DNA from: JAFCUW01 sp049898325 | Lineage (GTDB): Bacteria > Pseudomonadota > Gammaproteobacteria > Burkholderiales > Burkholderiaceae_D | Assembly (NCBI RefSeq): GCF_049898325.1 | Contig: NZ_JAFCXL010000014.1 | Span: 62,001-126,000, forward strand | DNA length: 64,000 nt | Direction of reading: 5' to 3' | Shown here: in pieces, positions 26,135-35,098 of the stretch | How positions within the stretch are numbered: position 1 is the first letter of the stretch | Layout: every line of letters starts with the position of its first letter | Position numbers and translations under genes: made by a program | The notes under the pieces: model-generated | Databases searched by the model: none | The model's input: the letters and a program-made list of their open reading frames with translations, nothing else | Told to the model about the DNA's origin: nothing

Positions 26135-27159
26135 GCCCGTTCCTGTTGTGCGTGCGCGCCGTCGGCGGCAGTGTCGCCGTAGCCGTTCGGATGAGAAAGG
26201 TGCCACTGCCACGCGCTGGCGACGATGGTGTGCAGGTCCGAGCGACTGGCGCTCCAGCCCAGCTGGGCCCTGGCGCGGCTGCTGTCGGCCACCAGTATCG
26301 GCGGGTCGCCCGGCCGGCGCGGTCCGCTCACCGCCTCGATCGGTTTGCCGGTGACGGCGCGGCAGGCGTCGACGACCTGCCGCACGCTGTAGCCGGTACC
26401 GCTACCGAGATTGAGCTGCAGGGCTACGCCCGGCACCAGCGCCTGCAGCGCGCGCAGGTGGGCATCGGCCAGGTCGTCGACGTGGACATAGTCGCGCACG
26501 CAGGTGCCGTCGGCGGTCGGGTAATCAATGCCGTGAATGAGCACGCGCTCGGCCTGGCCCAGCGCCACCTTCAGAATATTCGGAATCAGGTGCGATTCGG
26601 GCGTGTGCGCTTCGCCGATACCGCCTTCCAGACTGGCGCCGGCGGCATTGAAGTAGCGTAGCGCGGCAGTGGCGAAGCCATAGGCGCGCGCATACTCCTG
26701 CAAGGCCTGTTCGGCCACCATTTTTGAATAGCCATAGGGATTGATGGGCCGCTGCGGTTCGTCTTCGGTGATGGGGATGGTCACGGCGGCCCCATAGGTG
26801 GCGGTGGTGCTCGAAAAGACGATGCGGTTGACGCCGGCGCGGCGCATCGCTTCGAGCAGCGACAGCGTGCCGACGATATTGTTGTGATAGTACTTGGCCG
26901 GATCGACCATCGATTCACCGACCAGCGCGCAGGCGGCGAAATGCATCACCGCCTCGATGGCATGCTCGCGCAATACCTTCTCGAGCAGTGTGCCGTCGTG
27001 CAGATCACCTTCGATCAGCAGCCCGGGCGGCACTGCCGCGCGGTGGCCTTCGCTTAAATTGTCGTAGGCCCACACCTGGTGCCCCGCCCGCGCCAGCACG
27101 CGCAGCGCATGGCTGCCGATATAACCTGCCCCTCCAACGACCAGTACCCGCATGCTCAT
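26131..27159 (-). CDS. galE: UDP-glucose 4-epimerase
   Basis: A 342-residue extended SDR enzyme interconverting UDP-glucose and UDP-galactose (and perhaps N-acetyl forms). NAD binding: VLVVGGAGYIGSHALR; family motifs AYDNLSEGHRAAV, HFAACALVGESM, FSSTTATYG; catalytic Tyr and Lys in NPYGYSKMVAEQAL; C-terminal RYFNAAGASLEG and YPTADGTCVRDYVHVDDLA. The length is normal. The start overlaps the preceding stop by 4 bases. In this locus it probably feeds galactose residues, and possibly the mutase-like flavoprotein. Confidence 0.93.
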   Translation of the reverse strand: MSMRVLVVGGAGYIGSHALRVLARAGHQVWAYDNLSEGHRAAVPPGLLIEGDLHDGTLLEKVLREHAIEAVMHFAACALVGESMVDPAKYYHNNIVGTLSLLEAMRRAGVNRIVFSSTTATYGAAVTIPITEDEPQRPINPYGYSKMVAEQALQEYARAYGFATAALRYFNAAGASLEGGIGEAHTPESHLIPNILKVALGQAERVLIHGIDYPTADGTCVRDYVHVDDLADAHLRALQALVPGVALQLNLGSGTGYSVRQVVDACRAVTGKPIEAVSGPRRPGDPPILVADSSRARAQLGWSASRSDLHTIVASAWQWHLSHPNGYGDTAADGAHAQQERA

Positions 27160-28298
27160 GCTCCTTGATTGATTCCATTTGCCCGACCGGCTACGCTGCG
27201 CTGGTGCCAGCGGTACAGCACTTCCAGATACAGGGTTGCCGTCAGTTCAGCGCCGCCGTCGATGAAGACGCCGTGCAGGTCGTTGCAGTAATGCCAGGGC
27301 AGCCAGCCTTCTGTGTGCATGCGATGGCGCGCAAGGTAGTCCACCGCGCGCGCCAGTTGCGGCGCCTCCCAGGCCTCGAAGTACATGTACGACAGTGCCG
27401 CCAGCGCCGTATGAAAAGGCGTCTCGACCATGCCGTCGGCCTGCTGCAGGGCGGCGAAATGGGCGAGGATGGTCGGCTTGACGCGTTCGAGCTGGTCGAT
27501 GCGGTGCACCGCCAGCCGGGCCACGTGGAAGTAGGCCACGCTCAGGCTGGCGTAATAACCGGGCGGCATCTGCGCCGTCTCGATCCGTTCAATCAGCCGC
27601 GCCAATAGCACTCGGGTGCGTGGCGTGATGCCGCAATGGAGCAGCACATTGGCGGCGATGCCAGGCTCGAAGCTGTCGCGGTACTCGGCGTCGATCAGCG
27701 CCATGACGGCTGCGGGCGTGCCATACGCGCGCATGGCCGCGTCCGACACCGCCTTGTCGGCGCGCAGCCAGCGGCGCTCGGCGCGGTGGCGCACACGCCG
27801 GTACCAGGGCGCCGGCCGCGGCACCAGCCAGGTCAGGATGTCGCCGCCAGGCGTGATGTTCTCGAACACCATTGCCAGGTTGACGCCACTGGCGACGCCG
27901 TTGCGCTCGAGGGCGAGCGCGGCCAGGCAGGTGTCGTCGACGTCGGTGGGGAAATCAATCGGCTTGGCGTGCGCCGGCACGTAGCGCGCCACGCCGTTTT
28001 CCATGCCACGGGCAAGCGAAGCGCAGCCTTTACGGATGATGGCCGCCACCCCGGGCACATCGATGTCGGCCAGGTGATAGACGATATTGGCGGTGCAGAA
28101 CGGGCATTCGCCGAAACTGAACCAGTGTGCGAATGCGGTGGCGCCAACATAGGACGGCACTGCGGCGGGAAAGGCGCGGTAGGTGGGAAAGCTGCCGTCG
28201 GCGCCCTGGCTGCTGGCCAGGTAGTCGACGATGGCAGTGCAGGCGGCGGCGAGGTCTACGTCGTCGGCGCCACTGGCGGCGGTAAGCGACTGGTTCAT
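27156..28298 (-). CDS. Terpene-cyclase/prenyltransferase-fold (alpha-toroid) protein, function unknown
   Basis: A 380-residue soluble protein built of repeated helix pairs, as in squalene-hopene cyclase and protein prenyltransferases (YLASSQGADGSFPTYRAF is a QW-like repeat). It carries DVDDT at residues 119-123 (FPTDVDDTCLAALAL), the position-specific DxDD(T) acid motif of class II terpene cyclases. It is about half the length of squalene-hopene cyclase, so it would have a single toroid. ECPFC at residues 64-68 and HYCNDLHG near the end are unusual. It sits between Wzt and GalE, overlapping both by 4 bases, so it belongs to the glycan pathway. I cannot assign a reaction; a non-catalytic scaffold or a cyclase are both possible. 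Confidence 0.7.
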   Translation of the reverse strand: MNQSLTAASGADDVDLAAACTAIVDYLASSQGADGSFPTYRAFPAAVPSYVGATAFAHWFSFGECPFCTANIVYHLADIDVPGVAAIIRKGCASLARGMENGVARYVPAHAKPIDFPTDVDDTCLAALALERNGVASGVNLAMVFENITPGGDILTWLVPRPAPWYRRVRHRAERRWLRADKAVSDAAMRAYGTPAAVMALIDAEYRDSFEPGIAANVLLHCGITPRTRVLLARLIERIETAQMPPGYYASLSVAYFHVARLAVHRIDQLERVKPTILAHFAALQQADGMVETPFHTALAALSYMYFEAWEAPQLARAVDYLARHRMHTEGWLPWHYCNDLHGVFIDGGAELTATLYLEVLYRWHQRSVAGRANGINQGA

Positions 28299-29491
28299 GC
28301 AAGTTCCCAACGGTGAGGTAGCAAGGCGACGCCGACGTCCTTGCCGTCGTGGTGCACGGCGAACGGCGCCACCGCGGCCCTGGAGTCGAACACGAGCGGG
28401 CTCAGATTGTCCATCAGCGCCACGGTGAAAGAATATTGTCCCGACAGCAGCGGCAATTGGTCGATGACGAAGGTGACGGCGCACAGCGTGCCGTCGAGGC
28501 GCTGCATGCCGCTGGCCAGGCCATCCATCTTGGTGCTGATGCCGTAGCACCAGAGCGCGTCGTTGCGCACGATGACGATGCCGACATGGACGCCGTCGCG
28601 CCACGCCTGCTCGCTCACGTCGGCGGTAATGCGCAGTGTCAGCCGTTGGCCGGTGGCGATGACACCGGCATGCGCGTCCGAACCGAGGCACACGTCGCGC
28701 AACACGGTGCCGCTGCGGCGCGGATCGGCCGGCGCTGGTGCCGGTAGCGCCTGCGCCGCAGCGCCATCGCGGTCGCGCTCATGGTCCTGGTAGGCCTTGA
28801 GCACCGAAGCGGTATCGGCCAGCATGGCCGGTTGGCCGTCGCGCAGCCACAGTGTGCGCTCGCACACTTCGCCGATGGCATACATATCGTGCGAACAAAA
28901 TACCAGGGCGCAGCCGCCCTCGCGCAGTGCCTTGATGCGGCGCATGCACTTGAGGCGGAAGTGCTGGTCGCCCACCGACAGGTGCTCGTCCACCACGAGG
29001 ATATCGGGCGCACTGGCGGTGGCGACGGCAAAGCCGAGGCGCAGATACATGCCGGACGAGTAAATGCGCACCGGCTTGTCGATGAACTCGCCCAGCTCGG
29101 CGAAGTCGACGATATGCGGCATCAGCGCTGCCGTTTGCGCCGGCGACAGGCCCATCACGGCGCAGCCGACGCGGATGTTTTCAAGGCCACTGAGGTCCGG
29201 GTGGAAGCCGGCGCCGAGCTGTAGCATCGCGGCGACCCGGCCATGCCGTTCGATGCTGCCGCTGGTCGGCGCCAGCGCGCCGGCCAGCATTTTGAGCAGG
29301 GTCGATTTGCCGGCGCCATTGGCACCGACGATGCCAAGTGAGCCGCCGGCGGCCACCTCGAAGCTGACGTCGCGCACGGCGCTGACCGTTTCGCCGTAGC
29401 TGCGCCGCAGCAGCACTTCCTTGAGGCTGTCGATGGGGTTGCGGTAAAGCCGGAAGGCCTTGTTTACCACGCGGGCGCGAATACTGTACAT
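28295..29491 (-). CDS. wzt: Polysaccharide ABC exporter ATPase (Wzt-like)
   Basis: A 398-residue ABC ATPase. Walker A GANGAGKSTLLK, signature YSSGMYLRLGFAVA, Walker B with catalytic Glu ILVVDEHLSVGD and His-switch CSHDMYAI are intact. The N-terminus (VVNKAFRLYRNPIDSLKE) and GVENIR-like LSGLENIRVG are typical of Wzt/TagH ATPases. The extra ~140-residue C-terminal domain (from about residue 255) resembles the beta-sandwich Wzt-C domain that in some systems recognises a modified glycan end. Its start shares one base with the stop of the permease gene (TGATG). It drives export of the finished, polyprenyl-linked glycan. Confidence 0.92.
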   Translation of the reverse strand: MYSIRARVVNKAFRLYRNPIDSLKEVLLRRSYGETVSAVRDVSFEVAAGGSLGIVGANGAGKSTLLKMLAGALAPTSGSIERHGRVAAMLQLGAGFHPDLSGLENIRVGCAVMGLSPAQTAALMPHIVDFAELGEFIDKPVRIYSSGMYLRLGFAVATASAPDILVVDEHLSVGDQHFRLKCMRRIKALREGGCALVFCSHDMYAIGEVCERTLWLRDGQPAMLADTASVLKAYQDHERDRDGAAAQALPAPAPADPRRSGTVLRDVCLGSDAHAGVIATGQRLTLRITADVSEQAWRDGVHVGIVIVRNDALWCYGISTKMDGLASGMQRLDGTLCAVTFVIDQLPLLSGQYSFTVALMDNLSPLVFDSRAAVAPFAVHHDGKDVGVALLPHRWELA

Positions 29492-30306
29492 CAGAGAAAA
29501 TCCTTGGCGCGGTCGATGGTTGCCCGGTGCATCCACAGCCCGGCCGCCGCCGCCGCCACTGCCCACACCAGCAGGATCGCCACCGCACTCGAGTCGAACG
29601 GGCCATGCACAAGCAGCGCGCGGTAGATCGACACCAGGTGGTGCAGCGGATTGACCGTCAGCGTCCACGCCAGTGCCGGCGGCAGCGCCTCGGCGCTGTA
29701 GAAGATCGGCGTGAGGAATAACCATGCCGTGAGCACAAAGCCGAGCACCTCGGCGACGTCGGCGATGAACACGGACAGGATGCTGACGAACCAGCCGATG
29801 CCGACCGTCAGTAAGATGCGCAAGGCGATCGCCAGCGGCAGCAGCAAGACCAGCGGGCCGGGCGGCTCGCCGTGCAGCGCCACGGCCAGCAGCAGCAGGG
29901 CCAGGCCGGCCACTTCGCTCACCGAGGTGCTCAGCACGCGCGAGGCGGCCACCACTTCGGCCGGGAACTGTTCGCGATCGAGCAGGGCGCGGTCTTCGCG
30001 CAAGGACGGGCAAGCGCGCTGCAGGCCGTCGGCGAAGGCCTGGAACGGCAGCAGACCGGCCAGCATGTTGACGGCGAAATGCCAGGCCTGGCTGTCACTG
30101 CGGCCAGAGCGCAGGATAAACACGAACACGGTCAGATAGATCGCCAGCGTTGCCAGTGGCAGCAGCACCGTCCACAAGGCGCCAAACACGGTCGTCGCGT
30201 AGCGCTTGCGCAGTTCGCGGCGCGACAGCGCCAGCAGCGGGTACCAATAGCGATAAAAGGCGCCCGGCAGCAGCGGCTCGCGTCGAGCGGGGACGGGGAT
30301 GGTCAT
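29491..30306 (-). CDS. wzm: Polysaccharide ABC exporter permease (Wzm-like)
   Basis: A 271-residue ABC-2 permease with six predicted helices. The N-terminal amphipathic part RRELRKRYATTVFGALWTVL and the family segment LTAWLFLTPIFYSAEALP followed by VNPLHHLVSIYRALL are diagnostic of Wzm/TagG exporters. It pairs with the Wzt-like ATPase immediately downstream. Together they would move a lipid-linked glycan across the inner membrane. Confidence 0.93.
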   Translation of the reverse strand: MTIPVPARREPLLPGAFYRYWYPLLALSRRELRKRYATTVFGALWTVLLPLATLAIYLTVFVFILRSGRSDSQAWHFAVNMLAGLLPFQAFADGLQRACPSLREDRALLDREQFPAEVVAASRVLSTSVSEVAGLALLLLAVALHGEPPGPLVLLLPLAIALRILLTVGIGWFVSILSVFIADVAEVLGFVLTAWLFLTPIFYSAEALPPALAWTLTVNPLHHLVSIYRALLVHGPFDSSAVAILLVWAVAAAAAGLWMHRATIDRAKDFL

Positions 30307-33300
30307 GCTGGAGTGCTCCTCGGTATGCTGCGCAGGCGCGCATTGGCGGCGAAACTACCGGCCTCGGCGGCCGAGGCGAAACGACCAAGGCGGCTGTGGT
30401 AGGCCAGGTCCAGCGGCAGGATGTCGATGCCGTCGATGCGCGCCGGCGGCGCAGACACTGGTCCGCGGCGCCGTCGAAACGCGTAACTTTCCCCATCAAG
30501 GCGTGCCCGATGGAGCAGCTCGAGTAGCGCGTGCAGCATCTGGCGGTCGCTGTAGCCGCTGTCGACGGCGAAGCCGGCCATCTGCCCGGCGTGGGCGGCG
30601 CCGTCGGCGCGCAGGCGGGCCAGCGCGGCCACCGCCGCGTCGGCACTGCCAGCCACGACAGCGCCGGCCCTGGCCAGCGCCGGCCACTGCGCCGCCAGTT
30701 GCGGGTGCACCAGCGGCACGGCGCCGTGTGCCATGGCCTCGCACAGGCTGCGGTAATTGGCGCCCGTGCTATCGGCGGCGACCACCATCAGCGTCTGGCC
30801 AAACAGGGCGCGCATCTGCTGGCGATTGATGGCGCCGGCGATGTCAATGCCGTCAATGGCCAGGACGGCCGCCTGTGCCGGCGCCGAGTTCAGTACCAGC
30901 AGCGTCAAGGTCGGCGCGCACTGCAGCATGGCGCGCGCCAGCTCGACCAGCCAGGCCAGCGCTGCCGGGTCACTCTCGGGCGGCGCCAGCAGCAGCAGCG
31001 TGGCGCGCTCTTTCGGCGCGGCTGTCGCGCCAAGTTGGCCGTGCGGGATCATGGCCAGGCGCGGCGCCAGCGCCGGCAGCTGTTCTCGCACCTGGCGCGC
31101 GACCACGCGGTCGGTGGCGATCGCCCCGTTCCAGCTGGCCCCCATGCGCGCGCCGTGCTCAAGGTACAGTGGGCCAGTGTCGTGAAAGCTGCCGATCACC
31201 AGCACCTGGTCCGACAGCGCCGCGCTGATGCATGAATGGCGCCAGTCGAAGGTGGGGAAATAGACGCACGGGGCATTCGATTCGAGCAAACTGATCATCG
31301 CGCCCCAACGGGCGCCCCAGTTGTCCTCGCCGGCCACGGCCAGCTCGATGCAGTCGATGTCGGTCGGCCGCGTCAAACGGTCGGCGTCGATATTGACCAG
31401 CACCGTCGTCTCCTCGGTAAAGAGCAGGCTGACCTTGAGACCGGCGCCTTGCAGCGCGCGCGCCACGTCCTCCGACCAGGCATTGACGCCGTTGGCCGTC
31501 CATACGGGCGCGGCGATGAATACCCGCATGCCGGCCAGCGACCTGGCCAGCTCGTCCAGGCCGAGGGCCGTCGTGGGCGTCACCGCCTGCGACAACTGCT
31601 CCTGGTATTGCTCGGCATCGTCGATCGAAGGGAAATTGCCGACCTGCGGCAACGTGAACGGCAGCGCCACGGGAAACAGGCTGACGCCGGCCACGCTGGC
31701 CGGCGGATGGTCGAGCAATCCGGCCGGGCGCTTGAAACGGCCGGCGGCGAGGTCCTCGGCGGCGCGCTTGAACACGTGCCGGTAGGAGGCGACCATGTCC
31801 TCGACGCGAAAGCCGCCGTGGCGCACCGAGGCGAACGCGTTGGCCGCCATCTGTTGGCGCAACGCCGGTGCGGCCCACAGCCGCGCGATGCCATCGGCAA
31901 ACGACTCGGCATCGCCGATCGTCGCCAGCACACCGTTGACGCCATCGTCGATCAGCTCCGGGATGCCGCTTTCCATGCGCGACACGAGCGGCACGCAACC
32001 TCTGCCCATTGCCTCGATCAGGGCGTTGGGCATGCCTTCGAATTCGGACGCCAGCAGGTAGACGTCGTGCTGTTCGAGCAAGGCTGCCACCGCTTCCGGG
32101 GCAACCAGGCCGTGAAAATGGATCAGGCCCTGCGCCACCAGCGGCGCCGCCGCCAGGCGCAGCGCTTGCTCGTCGGGACCGGCGCCGACGATGGTCAGCT
32201 TGAGCGGCACGCCGCGCGCCGCTGCGGCGGCGACGATGCGCGGCAAGTCGAGCACCCGCTTCTGGTGCTGCTTCAAGATGCCGTGGTAAATGAGCCGCAG
32301 CACCGGCGCCGCGCGCGCCGGTGCCGGCTGGCGTTCGGGAATGGGCACGCCGATCGGGATCACCACCAGGCGATCGGCCAGATGCGGACACAGCGCCAGC
32401 GTGTGCCTGGCCACTGCCTCGCTGACGGCCACGACGATGTTCCAGCTGGCGCCGAGGCGGCGCACGTGATCGTAATGGAGGGGGTCGTCGCTGTGGACGA
32501 TGCCCACCACGATCACCCGGTCCGACAGGCGCGGGCAGACGTTCGAGTGGCGCCAGTCGGAATTGGGAATATAGATGCAGGGCGCGTTTGCATCGAGCGT
32601 ACGCACCATCGCGCCCCAGTGCGCGCCCCAGCTGGCCGTGCGGTGCAATCCGAGCGAGGCGAACGGCAGGTCGGGCGCTGCCGGCAGCAGCCGTTCGCTG
32701 GTCGAGACCAGCTCGCTGTCGTTTTCGGTCAACAGGATCGTGGCTTCGGCGCCGCCCGCGATCAGGCCGCGCGCCAGATTGGCCGAAAACACGTTGACGC
32801 CATTGACGGTCCAACTGGTGGCGCCGATCAGTACGCGCAGCGGCGGCGGTGCGGCTGGCGCGGTGCTGGGCCAGCGCGCACGGCAGGCGCGCGCCGCTTG
32901 CCGCAGCGCGCGGCGCAGGCTGGCATGGAACAGCCCGACAAACCCCAGCACCATCAGCCAGGCGCGCGGTTCCAGCATGGCCAGGCCAATGAGCAGCGAC
33001 AGCGGCAGCCACACCTCGACCATTTCGTTGTTCAGGAACGGCACATAGGGTTCACGCGAACTGTCGGCTGGCTCGAACACGGGCTGGCGCCAGCCGCGCA
33101 GGCGCTTGACCGCTTCGAGCAGCGCGCAGGCGGCCAGCAGCAGCGCTGCCAGCGGCGCGCGCGCCACCAGCGGCGCCAGCAGCACACACAGGGCCAGCAA
33201 TTCGACTGGCAGCAGCCAGCTCACCAGCTGCCGCGCCGCGCCTATGCCGATGGTGCCGACCAGGGTGCGCACGCCGGCCACGCTGTCGGCCTGGTGATCG

Positions 33301-33878
33301 GCGACCTGGTGCAGGACGATGCCGCGCACACCGGCCAGGGCAGCCCAGCAGCCGACGGCGCCGATGAAGGGGCCGGGCGCATCGATACTCAAGGTTGCCG
33401 CGCGCGCCACGATCAGCGCCGGCAGCAGATGCACGCCGGCGGCGTCGAACAGGGCACCCCACAATCCGCGCCCCTTTAAGCGCAGCGGCGGCACCGAGTA
33501 GGCGATTGGCAGCAGCAAGTTCAGGCCCAGCAGGAGTGCCAGCGGCATATCGGCGGCCTGCCAGACGATCGCCGCCAGGCAGGCCACGGGCAGCAGCAAG
33601 GCGCCTGCGCGCGCGCGATGTCCCAGCGCCGCCATGCGGTTGCGCCGTCCGCCCAGGCGGTCGGCATCAATGTCGCACAGGTCATTGAGCACGTAGCCGA
33701 ACACCGCCACGCACACCAGCGCGGCCAGCGCCGACAGCGCGGCCGTCCAGTTGCTCGGCGTGGCGCCCGACAGCAGCCAGCCGGCCGCCGCGATTGCCAG
33801 CAGCGGCGGGATCTTGTGCGACCACCAGTCGGCGCAGCGCGCGGTCTCGCTCAAGCGGGCAAACGATGTCATCGGCAT
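30303..33878 (-). CDS. UbiA-type prenyltransferase fused to two GT4 glycosyltransferase domains
   Basis: A single 1191-residue frame. Residues 1-330 are a polytopic UbiA-superfamily domain: NDLCDIDADRLGGRRNR (NDxxDxxxD, residues 65-73) and a second acidic motif DHQAD (194-198) as in DPPR-synthase-like UbiA proteins. Residues ~345-720 are a GT-B domain with the donor-site pattern EGMPNALIE (E614 and E622). Residues ~783-1140 are a second GT-B domain clearly duplicated from the first: GATSWTVNGVN/AAPVWTANGVN, SWGAHWGAM/NWGARWGAM, and DWRHS in both. The second lacks the first donor-site Glu (ADSTGANYRSLCEA), so it may be inactive. UbiA relatives attach phosphoribose or aromatic groups to polyprenyl phosphate, which suggests initiation on a polyprenyl carrier. 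The start overlaps the upstream GT4 gene. Confidence 0.85.
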   Translation of the reverse strand: MPMTSFARLSETARCADWWSHKIPPLLAIAAAGWLLSGATPSNWTAALSALAALVCVAVFGYVLNDLCDIDADRLGGRRNRMAALGHRARAGALLLPVACLAAIVWQAADMPLALLLGLNLLLPIAYSVPPLRLKGRGLWGALFDAAGVHLLPALIVARAATLSIDAPGPFIGAVGCWAALAGVRGIVLHQVADHQADSVAGVRTLVGTIGIGAARQLVSWLLPVELLALCVLLAPLVARAPLAALLLAACALLEAVKRLRGWRQPVFEPADSSREPYVPFLNNEMVEVWLPLSLLIGLAMLEPRAWLMVLGFVGLFHASLRRALRQAARACRARWPSTAPAAPPPLRVLIGATSWTVNGVNVFSANLARGLIAGGAEATILLTENDSELVSTSERLLPAAPDLPFASLGLHRTASWGAHWGAMVRTLDANAPCIYIPNSDWRHSNVCPRLSDRVIVVGIVHSDDPLHYDHVRRLGASWNIVVAVSEAVARHTLALCPHLADRLVVIPIGVPIPERQPAPARAAPVLRLIYHGILKQHQKRVLDLPRIVAAAAARGVPLKLTIVGAGPDEQALRLAAAPLVAQGLIHFHGLVAPEAVAALLEQHDVYLLASEFEGMPNALIEAMGRGCVPLVSRMESGIPELIDDGVNGVLATIGDAESFADGIARLWAAPALRQQMAANAFASVRHGGFRVEDMVASYRHVFKRAAEDLAAGRFKRPAGLLDHPPASVAGVSLFPVALPFTLPQVGNFPSIDDAEQYQEQLSQAVTPTTALGLDELARSLAGMRVFIAAPVWTANGVNAWSEDVARALQGAGLKVSLLFTEETTVLVNIDADRLTRPTDIDCIELAVAGEDNWGARWGAMISLLESNAPCVYFPTFDWRHSCISAALSDQVLVIGSFHDTGPLYLEHGARMGASWNGAIATDRVVARQVREQLPALAPRLAMIPHGQLGATAAPKERATLLLLAPPESDPAALAWLVELARAMLQCAPTLTLLVLNSAPAQAAVLAIDGIDIAGAINRQQMRALFGQTLMVVAADSTGANYRSLCEAMAHGAVPLVHPQLAAQWPALARAGAVVAGSADAAVAALARLRADGAAHAGQMAGFAVDSGYSDRQMLHALLELLHRARLDGESYAFRRRRGPVSAPPARIDGIDILPLDLAYHSRLGRFASAAEAGSFAANARLRSIPRSTPA

Positions 33879-35098
33879 GCTTGCTCCCCGACAGCGGCGA
33901 TGGCGAGTCGATAGTGCGTCAGCGTTTGTTGCGCCACCTCGATATGGCTGTGGCGGCGTTCGATGGCAGCGCGGGCGCGGGCGCCGAGCCGCTCGCGCAG
34001 GGCGGCGTCGTCGAGCAGGCCTTCGATGTGGGCGACGAAAGCGGCGGCGTCGTGCGCATCGGCGAGCAAACCATCGACCCCGTCGTCAATCAGCTCCGGC
34101 ATGCCGCCCTGGCGCGATGCCACCACTGCGCGCCCGGCGGCCATCGCCTCCAGGCAGGAATACGGGCAGTTCTCCCACAGGCTGGGCAGCAAAAAAACGT
34201 CGCAGGCGCGCACCAGCGAGCGCAGGTCGGCGTTCGGCTGCGCGCCCAGGCAGTGCAGGCTGCCTTTGAGGGGCAGCTGCGCCAGGGCCGGCACCAGCGT
34301 CTCGCGCAGGTGGCCGAACAGGTCGTCGCCGGCCAGCACCAGGCTCACTTCGCGCCGTTGCAGCAGCAGCATGGCGATCTGGCGCAGCACATCGATACCC
34401 TTGCGTGTTTCCATCCTGCCCGTAAAGAGCACGATGGGCCGTGCGCGCACCAGCCCGTAGTGGCTGTGCACATCGAAGCTGTTGGCCAGACTGTCGAACC
34501 AGTCGATGTCAAGGCCGTTGGTGATGTGCGCAATGGGCCGGTTCAGTCCCAGCTGCGCGGTGGTCGCGTCGGCGACAAAGCGCGAGCAGGCGGTCAGTAC
34601 GCCGGCCCGTACGATGGCCTGCCGCTCGATGGCCGAACACAGGCTGACGTCGCCGCGGCGCACATCGTAGTAGCCCATGATCAGCTGCGCCGGTGAATGC
34701 AGGCGCACCACGCTGGCCAGCTCGCGCCGGCGCGTCACCAGCGCACCCTCGGCGCCGCATTCGGGCATCTCGACGACGTCGAAGCGGTGCATGCGCTCCA
34801 GTTCAGCAAGACCGGCCCGCATGCTCCAGGCATTCTGCAGCCGTTGACGGGTCCACCAGAAACGCACCCGGCCAAAGCCGTTGAAGACCGCCATCGCCGC
34901 CTCGCCCGACCAGTAGCGGTGCACCATGACGCCATCGCGCATCTCTGAGCGCATGGCGGTGGCGGTGGTGGCGCCGGCCAGCACGTGCACCTCGTGGCCC
35001 AGCGCGACCAGGCCACGCGCATGGTGCCAGGTATAGGTGCCGATGCCGCCAAAACCGGTCTCGGGGGGATATTCGAACGACAGCAGGGCTATTTTCAT
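33869..35098 (-). CDS. Glycosyltransferase family 4
   Basis: A 409-residue GT-B enzyme starting MKIALLSFEYPPETGFGGIG, the usual GT4 opening with the Gly-rich acceptor loop. The donor-binding half contains ARPIVLFTGRMETRKGIDVL and the EX7E motif in PSLWENCPYSCLEAMAAG. No membrane segments are seen. The stop overlaps the UbiA-GT fusion by 10 bases, and the start overlaps the upstream GT4 by 4. It likely extends the lipid-linked chain in the cytoplasm. Confidence 0.92.
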   Translation of the reverse strand: MKIALLSFEYPPETGFGGIGTYTWHHARGLVALGHEVHVLAGATTATAMRSEMRDGVMVHRYWSGEAAMAVFNGFGRVRFWWTRQRLQNAWSMRAGLAELERMHRFDVVEMPECGAEGALVTRRRELASVVRLHSPAQLIMGYYDVRRGDVSLCSAIERQAIVRAGVLTACSRFVADATTAQLGLNRPIAHITNGLDIDWFDSLANSFDVHSHYGLVRARPIVLFTGRMETRKGIDVLRQIAMLLLQRREVSLVLAGDDLFGHLRETLVPALAQLPLKGSLHCLGAQPNADLRSLVRACDVFLLPSLWENCPYSCLEAMAAGRAVVASRQGGMPELIDDGVDGLLADAHDAAAFVAHIEGLLDDAALRERLGARARAAIERRHSHIEVAQQTLTHYRLAIAAVGEQACR

